Shown: positions 11,171 to 23,787 of the stretch, in pieces
Layout of the letters: each line of letters begins with the position of its first letter
Position numbering within the stretch: the stretch's first letter is position 1
Assembly (NCBI GenBank): GCA_014871385.1
Contig: CM026426.1
Location: 32,698,636 to 32,762,635, forward strand
Length of the DNA: 64,000 nucleotides
Reading direction: 5' to 3'
From: Ceratodon purpureus
Taxonomy: Eukaryota > Streptophyta > Bryopsida > Pseudoditrichales > Ditrichaceae
Made by a program: the position numbers and the translations under genes
Notes under the pieces: model-generated
Databases searched by the model: none
What the model was told of the DNA's origin: nothing
The model's input: only the letters and a program-made list of their open reading frames with translations

Positions 11171-14100
11171 GTCCAACCTATCATATACATATTCCCTTTC
11201 AACAAATTTGTCGAAGGAGCAGCTATTTCAAACATTCATATGACATTTCTTCTAAGATAGCTTACAAGACCTAAGAATCTTCTAACCTTTCTCTTGTCTT
11301 TTGGTATCAAGTACGCAACAACTAATTTGACCTTCGCAGAATCTAATGAGATTTTCTCATCCAAAATGATATGACCAAGAAATTTAATACTAGATGTAAA
11401 AAAAGTACACTTACTTAGCTTAGATTATAGTTTATTTGCTTTCAAAATTTCAATGTTTTGTTTTAGATGTTGTTTATGTTCTTCTACAGTCTTGGAATGT
11501 ATGAGAATATCATCTATAAAAATACAAACAAGAATTTACTTAAGTAATCACAAAATAATAAATTTATCAAAGTCCTAAATGTAGCGGAATTTAATTTGAG
11601 TAGAATTTGAGCTTAATGATAATCACTCTTTAAATCTATTTACAAATATATTTTTGATTAATATAAGTGATAAAAAACATCAGCAGTATGCAACAAAGGA
11701 AATCCTATTCCTAATTATGAGTTTATTTAGACCTTGATAATCTAAACATAATCTTAACCTCTAAAGTTCCTTGACTATGTTTCACCAAAAAACGCTCCAA
11801 AACTGCCATTTCTAATATAAAAAACATGAATGACTAAAAAATCATTATTTTCTAATTCTAACCGTATGATCTTCAACTAGATTATTGTAATAGAGTGCTC
11901 AAGAAATTTCAATATAATTGACCGTAGAGATTAGAAGACTAAAGCAATTGAAATTTAAAAACAAACTTTTTTGACAAGACTTTTGACTAGGTTGACACAC
12001 TCTAACTTTCTTTTTCTTAGGTTTTTTGCATAATGGTTTTTGGGGTTTTTGGTGCATGTCAAAAAAGAATAAGTTAGGTAATTGTATAAAAAAAAATTAC
12101 ATACAAAAATCAAGTGTAACATGTTGAAAACAATATTTTTATTAAATTGAATACATAAGAATGCTAAATCTTATTTCTTTCCTAGAAATTCCATTATTCA
12201 ATAAAGTTCCAATCTAAACGGTCAAAGTAAATATTGATGTCCGTATTTTAACTGAAAAAAAGGAAAAAACTAAAATAGTATTTTTCTAACTTTTATGATG
12301 GAAAGAAGATTTTTTTTTAGTACAGTGCCCGAAATGGTGAGAAAATTTTGATATTTTGTGGAGTGAACATTATGCACTCAAAGGCTTTTTTTTCTTCTCA
12401 AAACCTCAAAGATGACATCATGAAATATTTATAGACATATTCTCAGAGGTAATTGATGTATTTAGCATGGTTGCCTGAATTGCCAATTGAATAGCTTTTT
12501 CCACTTCGAGTACCATAACTATTTTTATAAATGTTCAATTGGAAAAAATAAAAATTCCCTTAAAGTTCTTGTTATGGCCTACATTCACAAAAAGTTTCAA
12601 ATAATCTCGACTTCAATTGAAGTCACACGTACATGCTCGAATTCTAAAAATGCCCATTCTAGGACAATGGTCCTTTAGGGATTAATGATCCATCTTTCTT
12701 CTTAACAAAGAGGACAAGAGCTCTCCAAAGTGATTTGTTTGGTCTAATGTAACCTTTCTTCAACAAAAGTATTTGATTTTGTAACTCAACAATCTGGACT
12801 AGAAAATGGTGATTGGATCCCTTAGCTATGGGAGCGACATCAACAATTAAATCTATAGCATGTACAACATCACTTTTAAATGGCAATGCCTTCAACTCTT
12901 CAAACAATACATCTTTAAAGTAATCCAAAAATTCATTCACTCCTTTGTTGTTCTTATTTTCATCCTTAACTTTAGTTACATGTATTAAAAATACTTTATA
13001 TATTTTTCTAATACACCATTTTATTTATAAGTGAGAAAGCAAAGGGACACTTGGTTAAGATATATCACCTCTAATGGAGAAAAGTTTACTATTGTGAAGC
13101 TTTCTGTGGACTGATCCCTCCTTGCATGCTATCCATGCATCCACTTGCTTCAGCCACGTATCCATATAACACATTATATTTAGCTCCATTCCAAATTTCA
13201 AAGTCCAACTTGTTATCCACATCTTTATTGCTTAGAGGATCCTTCAACATGCGGTGAGTTATAAAACTTGTTTGGTTGTTTAGTAGTAAAACTGAGCAAG
13301 GTTTGATAAGAACTAAAAGAAGTCCTAGCTTGTGAGCAAATGAAGTTGATATCATATTATGACTGCTACAAGAATCAATAAGAATCATAGAATTGAAAGA
13401 AGAATTCAGAAAGCTATTAATTTAGAGCACCATTGGATCTTACTCCACTTCTATGTTCAAAATAGCAGCTAAGTTAGTTAGGACTGCATCCTTGCTTGGC
13501 TCTCAATCAATTTCATCATCATCTTCTTGCTCCACCTCTAGTATTGTTGTCTTTTCCTTGGATGATGGACACTCAAAGCTTTGAAGTCTAGGCTAATAAC
13601 ACCTAAAGCATGGACTTTTCTTCACATGCTTCTCTTACTCTTCTTTGCTTAATATAGCACTACTCTTTCCTGGATTAAACTTAGAAACTTCAAAAGCATA
13701 AGAATCTTGAGAAAACTTGGCAAACTTAAAGTTTTAACTAACAGATTGATTGAACATTGAGGACCTTTTTCTCAAATAAATCTTATTCCTCTTTAACTTG
13801 CTATTAACCTCTTTCTTAAAATTCATAGCCAAACCAGAAGCATCATCTATTCAAACAAAGAATTTAATTCTATCACTTTCACCTCTATTGAGAAAATAGA
13901 CAATATGCAAATCAAATTTGGCCTTATATTAAGTGACATGCAAACAACATTCTTTCAAGTCATAGAGCCCTAGGGGCATGTCTTCTTCATGATTGCCGAA
14001 AATGAATTCTTGAAGAATCAAGAGCTTGAAGATGCTCCAAGTTTAAAGAGGTTGATCTTGTCATCATAGAGGTAACTGGAAGAAAAGAAGTCCTCGAGTA

Positions 14101-14425
14101 CAAAAAGAAATGATTTAACTTCCAAATGCTGGCAGTTTCTACCTTCAAAACAAGACACAATAGCGTACCTCTCCAAATCCTCCAAAACATTTAAGTTGTT
14201 TATGACTAATATCTCTTGAAAAATATGTTATATTGGACCCTACTGCTCTTGACATAGGTAGTGAAGATTTAAGAGGAGGTGCATTTTTGGGAAGAATCTC
14301 CCTAAGAAGAGGTGGAGTTCCAAATTGGACGGAACCTTGGACCTCCCTCAATGCTACCATTATTGCTTTCACAATGCTCTCTTTCAAATTCTCTAGAGAA
14401 AACATAATTGCTCAAATACCACTTG
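11171..14425 (-). mobile_element. Ty3/gypsy LTR retrotransposon relic (gag, protease, RT), truncated and interrupted
   Basis: On the minus strand, reading right to left: a primer-binding site like TGGTATTTGAGC (14425-14414), close to the usual tRNA-Met type; a gag-like region (14405-13500) with a decayed CFRC...ECP zinc knuckle near 13610-13560; an aspartic-protease-like ORF (13388-13089, LIDSCSSHNMIS); and RT blocks including VLFVKKKDGS (about 12700), CLDYQGLN (about 11750), FIDDILIHS (about 11515) and RRFLGLVSYLRR (about 11265). Several stops and frameshifts show it is dead. RNase H and integrase are missing because the large element's end abuts the RT/RNase H junction at 11170. The RT is also split by an insertion at 11758-12681. 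Confidence 0.85.
11758..12681. mobile_element. 924-bp insertion with TTAA target duplication, piggyBac-like in target choice
   Basis: TTAA occurs at 11754-11757 and again at 12682-12685, directly flanking the segment. Its ends are imperfect inverted repeats (CCTCTAAAGTTCC at the left; the right end read inward is TCCCTAAAGGACC). Removing it with one TTAA brings the KKDGS and CLDYQGLN blocks of the gypsy RT together in frame, which supports the exact borders. The interior is AT-rich and has no convincing ORF, so it is non-autonomous. Confidence 0.75.
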
Positions 14426-14427
14426 TA

Positions 14428-14930
14428 ACAAACCTCCCACATGTTAGCCACCAACTCTTACAAATACTTCACAATGATAACAACAAAAACAAAGATGAAT
14501 TAAAAACTCAAAATATATATATATATATGATATAATATACTATAATATAATAAGATAAATATAAACAATAAGGACCAAAATGAATGTATGAGGTTCAACT
14601 ACCCAATTATAAAGAAGTGATCACAGAAGAAGTGTCTCGTTTGATTACCCCAAAGCCTTTATATACTATTTCCTTTCTAAAGGAACTTAAAGTCTATCAC
14701 TAGTCCTTTTTTCTTTTTATTTTAAACTTGGATCTAACTTATAGATCTTTCTATCCTTTAGTCCTATATCTAGAGTAAAGCTATCTTTTTACCATCTAAA
14801 TACATGCAAAATAGTCTAGTTCTAGTGAACTTCATCTTGAGTTGTCTCACTCTTGTGCACAAGTTATCAATGTGAAGTTGTCTGACTCTTCTCTTCCTCT
14901 GCTTATACATTGCCACATGTAATTGAATGA
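14428..14930 (-). repeat. Gypsy LTR, primer-binding-site edge
   Basis: Two bases beyond the primer-binding site, the plus strand reads TGTAACAAACCTCCC, i.e. a minus-strand LTR ending in ...TTACA. The far border is not resolved and the given end is a guess. No second LTR copy is seen at 10.9-11.2 kb, consistent with truncation. Confidence 0.45.
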
Positions 14931-16129
14931 TTCACTCATTTGACTAATATCTATAGTTATCTTACATCTATTAAGAAGGAAGACACAGACGAGCCTACCA
15001 AGTGTACAATTACGGTGAGGGTAATTTCTCCAACGACATTAATTAGTAGCAAATTGCATAAATCCTACAGATTTAAGGTTGTGAGAATATCTCATTCCAA
15101 TCTTATACTTGGAAATGCATGTCTGGGTGATCGTTGCCACAGTAAAATTCAATATTTGAGTCATTATGCAGGAGAGACTTGTGAACTAGGGCAATATTAT
15201 GCAAGATGTAGTTGGAAAGTTACTAGTTGAAGACTTAGTTTCCGGAGAAGAGAAGAGTAAAACCACCTCCATTTGCCTATACCTTTTCCTACCACTACTA
15301 TCAAAATGTATAGACAAGATGGTAGAAGTGGGGACAGTTAAGACCATGCTCTAATATAATGAGGCACCATAAAAACAAGTGCGGATTTGGATACTCTTGA
15401 TGTGTATGGCCTATTGGCCTTATATGCAATCTATGTTTGTTGTAATGGGTTTCTTATTCTCTGAGATTTGAGTTGTGGGGCTGCAAGTGTTTGTATAATA
15501 CTAAGCAAGTCCTTGGATATTTGAAATGTCAAATGGAGAAATTACCTTCTCCTTATCAGAAGATCACATCCTAGTGCAGTGTGCACCACTAAGACCAAAT
15601 CCAGATCTTTTGAATGGGAATCAGTCACAATTTGGAGAAAACATTGAAAACCAGAATGAAAAGGGCTCCATATGAGTCTTATCCTAGTCTCAATCTACAT
15701 TAAAAAACGTCATAGTCCTTTTCTCTCACTTTACAAAATCCTTCAATCGATTTTATGGATCATTCAAAAGGAATGAAAGTTTGTATGCAAGCAAAGAGCA
15801 AAAAGTAGAGAGTAGAGAGAAAAAATTTGAAGAGCACAAATTTGACTATTGAGCACACATTCAAGAGTAAATATACCACCTCAACCGTCAATTTTTCTAA
15901 AAAAAGGACACCTAAGTTTAGCAAAAGCATTAAATAAAACACTAATTTTTGTGGATTTAGAGTGTACATATACAAAATAAATTTGTATTATATCTATCAA
16001 TTATGCTATATATATGATTGTATTAGATTTCAACCGTTTACTTTCTCTACCATAAATTGTCATGTCACTATGTTTTATTATTGGTGAAGTATTATAATCT
16101 TAAAATTAGAAATGTATAAAGTTCTTTTA
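14931..16129. other. AT-rich intergenic sequence, no supported gene
   Basis: The longest frame (14940-15230 +, 96 codons) has no recognisable features. I see no RNA gene or clear repeat. It may include the rest of the LTR and its flank. Confidence 0.4.
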
Positions 16130-16510
16130 AAAGGATATTTAAGTAATTCTGGACAAAACGTCTAATTCTGGACTTTTTATCATTCGTTCGGCGGGCCGCC
16201 GACCAAAATAGCAGGGTTGAAAAAAACTTTTTTTTTTTGCAATTTTTGCTCAAAATGTGCTATAAAAACCATTTTTTGGCTCAAAATTCATTGTTTTGAC
16301 TCTGTTTCAGCCATAAATTCTACATTTGGACATCATTATGTCTAATTTTTTGTGAATTTTGTGAAATATGCATTATTTTATAGTATTTATTCTAATTTTT
16401 TTGAAAATTTATAATGATTTTAAGTTATTTTCTACAAACATTTTGTCGGCGGATGAGCTGACTATTAAATCTGGACTTTTAAAAGTCCAGGATTACCTAA
16501 ATATGCCTTT
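16130..16510. mobile_element. Tourist-like MITE (381 bp, TTA duplication)
   Basis: TTA flanks both sides (16127-16129 and 16511-16513). The ends are inverted repeats: AAAGGATATTTAAGTAATTC at the left; the right end read inward is AAAGGCATATTTAGGTAATC. Each side continues to CTGGAC. The GC-rich CGGCGGGCCGCCGAC interior is unlike its surroundings. A TTA duplication fits the PIF/Harbinger superfamily. No coding capacity. Confidence 0.75.
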
Positions 16511-17455
16511 TTAGTTTTGATACATTTGATTTCTTATTCTCTTGTTTTAGTTTGCTAGTTTTTTATTCTTTTCTTGTGCAAAAGGGATACTTTTTTTTTG
16601 GTTCAATTCTACATGTTTGAATACCCCACATGCAACTCAATTGTTTTTCTAACTTCATGTTTTCCAAGGCCTTGATCATTCAAATTTTGACTTTCTTCCC
16701 TACGGTTTCTAAAGTCTCTGAGATATTTTAATTTTTGGTTGGGAAAAAGAGACGTTTTTCACCAACTAGTAATATAATTTCATAGTATCACATGTTTATT
16801 CCCTCATTAACTACGGTGAAAACCCCAAAGGGTTGTAAAGGTTGGTTGCTTGGTAAATCCTAACGTTTTTAGTACCCACCTTATTCTATCTCGTACACCT
16901 TGCACGACCCTCTGGAATTGTCATCGCAACAATATCAATGGACCTCGTCGTTTATAAAACAAGCGTATCCTCCTCAGACACCTTACACTCCTTGTACTTG
17001 CCCCTATTCATCCCTCCAACCTTGCCCCTCATTCTTTTCTCCATGAAAAGCATAATTCATGTTGATTTTAATTACATATATTCTAATTTTTATTAACACT
17101 ATTAAGACTTTCAGATGTCTTCAATAAATACTTGATGCATCAAGTTATTTCAAAAGCATATCATAGACTTCTACGTATGAAATTGACCTATTTTGGCAAA
17201 AAAAAATTGGATAATTGTAAATTTGTATAAAAAGATTCAAGCGAAAAGACTTCACATAACAACTGCAAGACCCATCTATGACAAGCATCCATAGAAAGAG
17301 GTAAGAGTTCAATCAAGATTACTAATAATAAATTTTCATTAAGAACTTACCTACATATGCTAATCTTTGGCTCCTTAGAAGACCTTCCCCTTCATCTATT
17401 ACAATTTAAATCTTTAATGGATCTATTGTAGGAGTAATGGTTGGAGCAATCTAAA
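16511..17455. other. AT-rich intergenic sequence, nothing recognised
   Basis: No ORF of note, RNA gene or repeat was recognised between the two MITEs. Confidence 0.4.
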
Positions 17456-17792
17456 ATTCCTTGCAATAAACCTCGCCTTCGTCTTAATGACAAGGCCCCC
17501 CAATGAGGGTTCCCATTGGAGGGGGCAAAAAGCCCCCTATAATTTGCTTGTTAATTAAAAAAAAAAATTTAAATTTAAAAAAAAAAAATTAAAATATGTA
17601 AACTAGCTAAAATTAATTCAGTGGATCCCCCTGGACTAATTCGAGGTCCCGGATTCCATTAAAAATATAAAAATTACTAAAAAAGGGCTGCAAGGCCCCT
17701 TAAAATAGATCAGGGAGGGAAGGAGAAAGGGGAGGAAGAGGGCGACGGCCCGCCTCGTCATTAAGACGAGGGCGAGATTTATTGCAAGGGAT
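17456..17792. mobile_element. MITE, 337 bp, with about 40-bp inverted repeats and CTAAA duplication
   Basis: CTAAA lies on both sides (17451-17455 and 17793-17797). The left end reads ATTCCTTGCAATAAACCTCG; the right end read inward is ATCCCTTGCAATAAATCTCG. Pairing continues through CGTCTTAATGAC for about 40 bp with few mismatches. The interior holds two GC hairpins (CCCCCCAATG...CATTGGAGGGGG and GGGGGCAAAAAGCCCCC) and A/T runs. It is non-coding; the superfamily is not assigned. Confidence 0.75.
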
Positions 17793-19264
17793 CTAAAGTG
17801 GCTTGAGCCCTTCTCAAAGATGCTGGAATTACTCTTCAAGGAATCACTATGCTTGTTCATAAACGTCCTCACGTAAAAATGCACCAAGAAAGAAATTCAA
17901 GATGTAACAATGCACTATAATGTAGACATAAATCAAAAAACAAAAGAAAAAATTATAGATGACATTAAATGTCTTTGCAATATGGTGTGCAATGATGTTG
18001 TACGATTGTGAGTCATAAAAATCCCTAAACTTGTGCATTCTAGGGAGGAGCTTTTGTACAAGATTGAGAGACACTTGGTACACGGAGATCATCTAAATAG
18101 TATGCAATGATAAGGTCCACATTGGGCTTCTGTACAGGGTTACCATCAAAGATAAATCTGAATTAGGAAAACTAGATGTTAGAAAGAGATTCAATTTTTT
18201 TATAGAAATGATTAGATTCATAGTAAAATTAAATAAGAAGACAATTACATTGGCTAAAAAAGCAACAATGATGTCTAAGGATGGAAAGAATTTGTTGATC
18301 TTTGATTTGTATTCCGTCAGTCTCGGGAAAGATTGATTTAATATGAGAACTGGGGAATTAAGGGCCAACTTAAGTGAGGATCATTGCCTTCACCAATAAT
18401 AGGGTGAAAGTCAAGAAACAACACTCATCAACATTATCTAGGTGGTGGCGCTTTCCGGCCTGAGGCATAGGGTCTTTAGAGCTTCTACGAGTGGGAGGCA
18501 AAGGTGTTGGCTCACCCTACTCACTGCTAGCGATCGCTGTAGCAGCAATGTCTTCATCAAGGGGACTCCTTAACCAACTCATTGTCCTTCTTTGCCCTTG
18601 ATGTAACACCCTTAGGCAACATAAGAGAAAATTTCGGGTGAAGGAGTGTCCAATACTTTTGGCTTGGAAATGCAATTAAACTTTTCCGAAAATCAAAGAA
18701 ATTGGCCAGTTTGAGTACTTGCAGCAAGTTGCCATCAAATCCATCGACCAATCAAAATGTGGAGCCATGGGGAAGTTGGCACTGTATGGGAAAGTAGTGG
18801 GCCTTGTTGGCAGCATTTGGGTTGTCCCGCATGTACTGCGTTGGTAACTGTAATGAGCACCTGGGATAAAATAAAATATCAAGCCAAATATTATATGTTT
18901 TTGTACAAATATAAAATAAAAACCTTGATACATCGTTTTTGGGAAAATGTACATCAAATTAAACTGGGATTAGTTTATGTTGGCACCGCGTGGCCATGCG
19001 GAGCCATGAGTGTACTATATACGGTACACGTGGTGCCAACACGTGTGTGTGTTGCCACCAACAGAATGGCCGAGAGATGTGGACAGGTCGAGGTACTGTT
19101 GTGGACATGTAAAAATTTCCCACCATTGGGGACAAAACCAATGAAAATGTTTCCCGGCAAATCCCAGCCATGTCCAGACTTTGTTCTACAAATAGAATTC
19201 TTTCCCACCCTATACAGGGTTCTTTCCAGGTGGCTACTAGATTGTCACAGTTTTGTTGTTAGAG
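17793..19264. other. Intergenic sequence before the transposase-like gene
   Basis: Only short frames without recognisable content. Around 18,980-19,070 there are G-box-like words (CACGTG, ACACGTGTGT) and GTTGGCACC/GGTGCCAAC words, possibly upstream elements of the gene starting near 19,265. Confidence 0.35.
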
Positions 19265-22200
19265 ATGGCGCTTCATAATGTTGCTAACAAGGAAGGGGTA
19301 GTGGATACACGGCATCTGTAGCTCTTGATAGCAAGTTCGCACCTATTGTCAAGAAAGGGGTTCGACTTGATCAACTAGTCTCCAGATTAGATTTTCCAGT
19401 CTTGAGAGCATCTGGTGCCACCAACATAGACCTATGGTTGGATGGAAATTTGTACCCAACAGATCCACTCACTAGGAATCCACCGCAGTTTGGGACGTTG
19501 AAGAGTTGTTTGGAATTCCTTTGTCATGGGGAATCTGGCCTGTTAGGATATACAAAACGCCTCGTTAGCACCAACGATGCAATAGTGGGGTTGGAACAAG
19601 AGCTAGAAAAGGCAAGGACTGATTGTATACGTGAAAAGGTTGGCTTGCAAAATTCCGTTGCCAATTTGAAGTCCGTACTTGATGCTGCAAATAGCAGATG
19701 GGCAATGCGTTCAACTGACCTTCTTGCCGGTAGTACAGAGAAGATTAATATGTTGAAGAGCAAATCTGAATCTTTGAGGTCTCAATGTATAGCACTAGAA
19801 GATCAGTTGGAGCGTAATGAGTACAATTGCAACATCAACTTACTACAACTTCAACAGCAGGGACAAGAAGCTGCTGATCAACATGCAGAAGAAATATCGT
19901 TGGCAATGTTGCAAGCAACCCATGGTTTGCGACAAGTACGTGAAGCGCACCAACAACAACTTGCGGATACGCAACATGAACTAACAGAAGCGAGGAGGAC
20001 TTTGTCGAAGTTGAGGAAGAAAATTGAAAGAATGATTAGTACTCCACTAGGAGCAGAATTGAGAGCATCCAATGGTTTATCTGAATTAGCCAAGACTGGT
20101 GGAGCTGCAAGAGCTCGTATAGCCAAAATTAGAAGCTTGTTGCAACCTAGGGTAATTCAATCCATACATGATTGAAACAAGACATCAGAAGGTAGGAAGC
20201 GGTTGTGTGGCGACATGGACATACAAGAGGGGACAAGCCATGCTCTTGCTCAAATAATGTCACAAGGAGAGAGAGTGGCATTGGTGTCAAATCCGCGAAA
20301 TAGTATTGCTGCAACCAGGATGACCAACTACTACCTTGAGAGAATTGGGAAGGAGCTGGGAACAGAAGCGGTTTTGGCAGCATGTGATATGACTGGAGTC
20401 TTTCAAAAAGGATACGGTGAGATCTATAAGACAGTTAAAGGGAGAGTGCAGCTTGTTGACAAACGCTTAAAGGCAACATTTTTGCCAAATCCTCACAAGG
20501 TATGTGGTAACACTTGTTGGGAACATTGATTTTGAAGCAGAGTACTAGTTAACCTTGATACTAGTCTTACTGTTGAGAATACTGTTGGGAACTAGAATTT
20601 GTGAGAAAAAATCATCTGGTTTGCAATTTTTTGGTTCTAATCAAATGACATGCATGCATGTGATTGTTGTGTAACTTTTAAAATTGAACTCTGGGCAATG
20701 CATTCAAGAGGTCAGTTTGTTGCGAACAGAATTAAATTCAAAGTTGAAAGATCTTGTTGGTGACTATTACTCCATAGATAATACACTGGAGCTAGTAACA
20801 CAAGTTTCAACGACCAAAGGAAAGAAGAAGAAATCAGAGATTGAAAGAGTTGTCTTGACATCAAAAAATTCCTTGTTTGTTGACATCGAAGCTGTGCAAC
20901 GAAGTATGGTGAAGCTGTACAGTTTTACCACCAAAGGTAACTACTTCGTTCAGAAGCAACCGTAGACAAGTATGGACAGTTAGCTATGTGTTCCCAACGG
21001 GTTTCTTATTGATTAGCAATTCTACGCTTTGTCATGATTGCATCGTGCTCAAATGTGGTAGCTGTTGGGATGTGCAGAAGTTGGAAACACGCCTTTGGTC
21101 TTTGTGTTGAAGATGGACGAAGCTGAGATTATGCATGGAAGGAAGTATGAAAGGGTTAGTTTGACAATTATAAATGGTGCCTTAGACACCATCATTGAAA
21201 AAAGCGACGATAGGTATTTTTTGGTTCAGCCAGAAACAGAAATATGGCTTGTTGCTTGCTTTGAGGTTGCCAAAGAATCACATGAGGTCCTCAAATGGGT
21301 GTTTGAACTTACTGCGTTCCCAGCATTGATCAAAGCTCAAGAAGGGGGCCAGCTGCTTTCTGTTGAGGGTGTTGGCAACTTCAAAGTCGAGTGGCACTTA
21401 TCTGCAGATATGAAGACAATCAAATGCTTGTATGGATTGAAGCATGGTGCCAACGCGAAACATTCTTGCATCTACTGTAACCAAGAGAGGACAAAACCTA
21501 TGGTGGGAACAGCGGCAGGTGCCACCTCTGAGGCAAAGCGAAGAAAACATACGTGGCATGGAGGTCTATTTGCAAGTAATATCAGATCCAACCCGTGTCC
21601 TATTGTAGAAGAATCGCGATGGAAACCTATACTGCCTATTCCACTTGAAAGAGTCCATATTTGTACATTGCATGCTTTGACAAGAATGATTGAGAAAATT
21701 CTTCACATGCACTTCATGTTCATTTGGAACATGGAGAATGAAGTCCGTCAACATGCTGCTATAGAGAATATGGAAAAGACAATGTCTGCAGCTGGGCTTC
21801 ATGGTGGGAACGTGCGCATAATGAAGGATGCAACACTCAGCGGTGCTTCCAACAGTGTTCCTATCAAACCTTCCCTCAGTGGCGTGACTGCAGCTAGGAT
21901 GTTCCAACCGTCCACTTGGTCAGGGCAAGATCGAGTGTGGAAGGATGTTTTGCGCTCAGAAAACAACACCCTAGATCAGGGTAGGCAATATCTTGATAGG
22001 GTGGAAATGTGGGAAGCGTTGGAACAAGTGTTTCCATATCTGGTGGGCCTTACCTTGAATCAGGAGCAGATCAGCACTTTAAGGCCTAAAATTAAGACAT
22101 GGGGGCGCCTTTACTTGAAGTGTTTTGGAGAAGACCATGTCACTCATTATATGGTATGATTCTGGATTTGAACCACCATTACTATTTGATCTTAATTGTT

Positions 22201-22748
22201 GCCAACAGTTCTAGTCATTACTACCATGTTGTTTAGGATGTACTAATAATTCATGAAACTGGCTTTTTTTGTAGCATAACCTTGTGAGGCACGGTCCTTG
22301 GTATGTGGAAACATACGGGAGCCTTGCTGTTTGGAACAATCAAGGTATGGAAAAATCGCATCATGCAGCTAAGGCTGCTAATCAACACCACACTCAACAC
22401 AACGGCACTAAGGACAGGACAAGTGCTACTGTTCAGCAATATCAACATTGGTATGTGAATATACAGCACCGGTTTGCAAAGAAGGAACAACTGCAAAGAA
22501 TCAACAACGTTAGGTCAGTGGACAATGACGAGTTCATAGCAGCAGCATTGCAGAAAAAGAGGATGGCATATAACGCATCAGATGCGGTGGAGGGAGCAAG
22601 AAGGTGGAGGGAAGATAGAACACGGGTTGGCAGAGCTTGGGTTAGGGTGGATGTGACAGAAGATTCCGTCGATAACAATGTTGTTGGCAATGTGGAGTCC
22701 TCCGAAGATCAACAAAGCCACATAGAAAATAGCGATGATGATACTTAG
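19265..22748 (+). pseudogene. Spliced transposase-like gene with N-terminal coiled coil, decayed
   Basis: A candidate ATG is at 19265, but the main frame is joined only after a frameshift near 19,290. Frame 19,300-20,499 encodes a long Gln/Glu/Lys-rich coiled coil (residues about 60-230). It is cut by an in-frame TGA at 20173-20175 and then continues (SNPRNSIAATRMTNYY) to a donor at 20499/20500. Later exons are 20711-20936, 21062-22153 (donor ATG|GTATGA) and 22275-22748. The large exon has KMDEAEIMHGRKYERVS, LSADMKTIKCLYGLKHG and a CIYC pair; the last exon has NNQGMEKSHHAAK and an acidic tail. This pattern resembles uncharacterised eukaryotic transposon-encoded proteins I know only by motif, so the superfamily is left open. 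The junction at 20936/21062 is out of phase in my model, another sign of decay or of an unseen exon. Confidence 0.6.
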
Positions 22749-22864
22749 TCTAAAGTTTATCTCAAGAATGCAAACTATTTACCATTGAAGTGAAGGGCTC
22801 TTGAGGTTTCACATTGGAGTCTAAAGCTTAAACCTTGATCCCTTCGGATGTGCTTATATGGTTG

Positions 22865-22972
22865 TACTTTTGGTGAATTTTGGCATTGAGATCTTTAAGA
22901 GAGTATTTTAGAATTAGTACTGTTGGGAACACCGGTAAGTTGAACTGTTGAGGGACTCTTGGATTTAGTTGG
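22865..22972 (+). repeat. Copy 1 of a dispersed inverted-repeat family (TACTGTTGGGAAC repeat)
   Basis: This stretch carries GAATTTTGGCATTGAGATC, TTTTAGAATTAG and TACTGTTGGGAAC. It recurs inverted at 25655-25800 and 31465-31595. The core TACTGTTGGGAAC also occurs at about 20587 and 25243. It probably represents element termini; its mobile origin is inferred. Confidence 0.65.
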
Positions 22973-23787
22973 TGGAATCGTGAGGCTACTAATTTCCCGT
23001 TCGGAACTGTTCATGACAAATAAGAGCAGGTTGGTTTTGTGGTTTTCAGTTTGTTATTTGGAATATGAAATTGCATTACAATATGCAAAAGTCTTGTTTC
23101 CAGATTTAATTCTTGTGCTGGCAGGTTTTCAACGCATATCCTGCTAATGTACTAATTCATGTACTAATTTCCCCATCAAGCAAATGCCAATGTCAAATAT
23201 GAATCCAAATTACCTATTATTCCGAAGATGCCTTTATTTGAAATATAGATCTGCTTCAGACTTGGAACAATGTTCATTGCACTTGAATAGTTCATTTTGC
23301 AAAAATGAGTTTATGGTGCTTATCAACATCGTGCAGAATTGACTAAGAGTATCATGGGTCACAATGGTCATACAAATTCAGTCACAAAGGTCATACAAAG
23401 ACAATGGCTTCAAGCATTATATTTACCATACCCAAAAATCATCATTTCAAGGTACTAGCATTCCATCGGAAGACACCATTCCATTAGAAGAAACCATGCG
23501 TAGCAGAAAAAACAATCATGGGTAGCATAATCAGAAAAAACAATCATGGGTAGCATAATCTCAGACAAACTAAACTTTGGTAGCATTACATCACTCCAAA
23601 TCATATATAGGACGCATTCTTTCAAACAAAATGTCATGGGTACTACTAATCCATCAAATCAAAATCATAGGTGGCATTCCACCATGCGTTAGCCCTTGGG
23701 TAATTGGTATATATCAAGCATCAGTCCAGACTTTGATTCTCGTTCTAAAGGTCATTTGTAGACTGAAGCAAAGACCTGATCGATAGT
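22973..23787. other. Intergenic sequence with a short tandem repeat
   Basis: A 26-bp unit (AAAAACAATCATGGGTAGCA core) is repeated twice around 23505-23560, with further variants of GGTAGCAT nearby. No gene was recognised. Confidence 0.4.

Noticed and set aside
18757..19278. A 173-codon plus-strand ORF upstream of the transposase-like gene
   Set aside because: Its composition is irregular, it has no recognisable motif, and opposite-strand frames overlap it with equal support.
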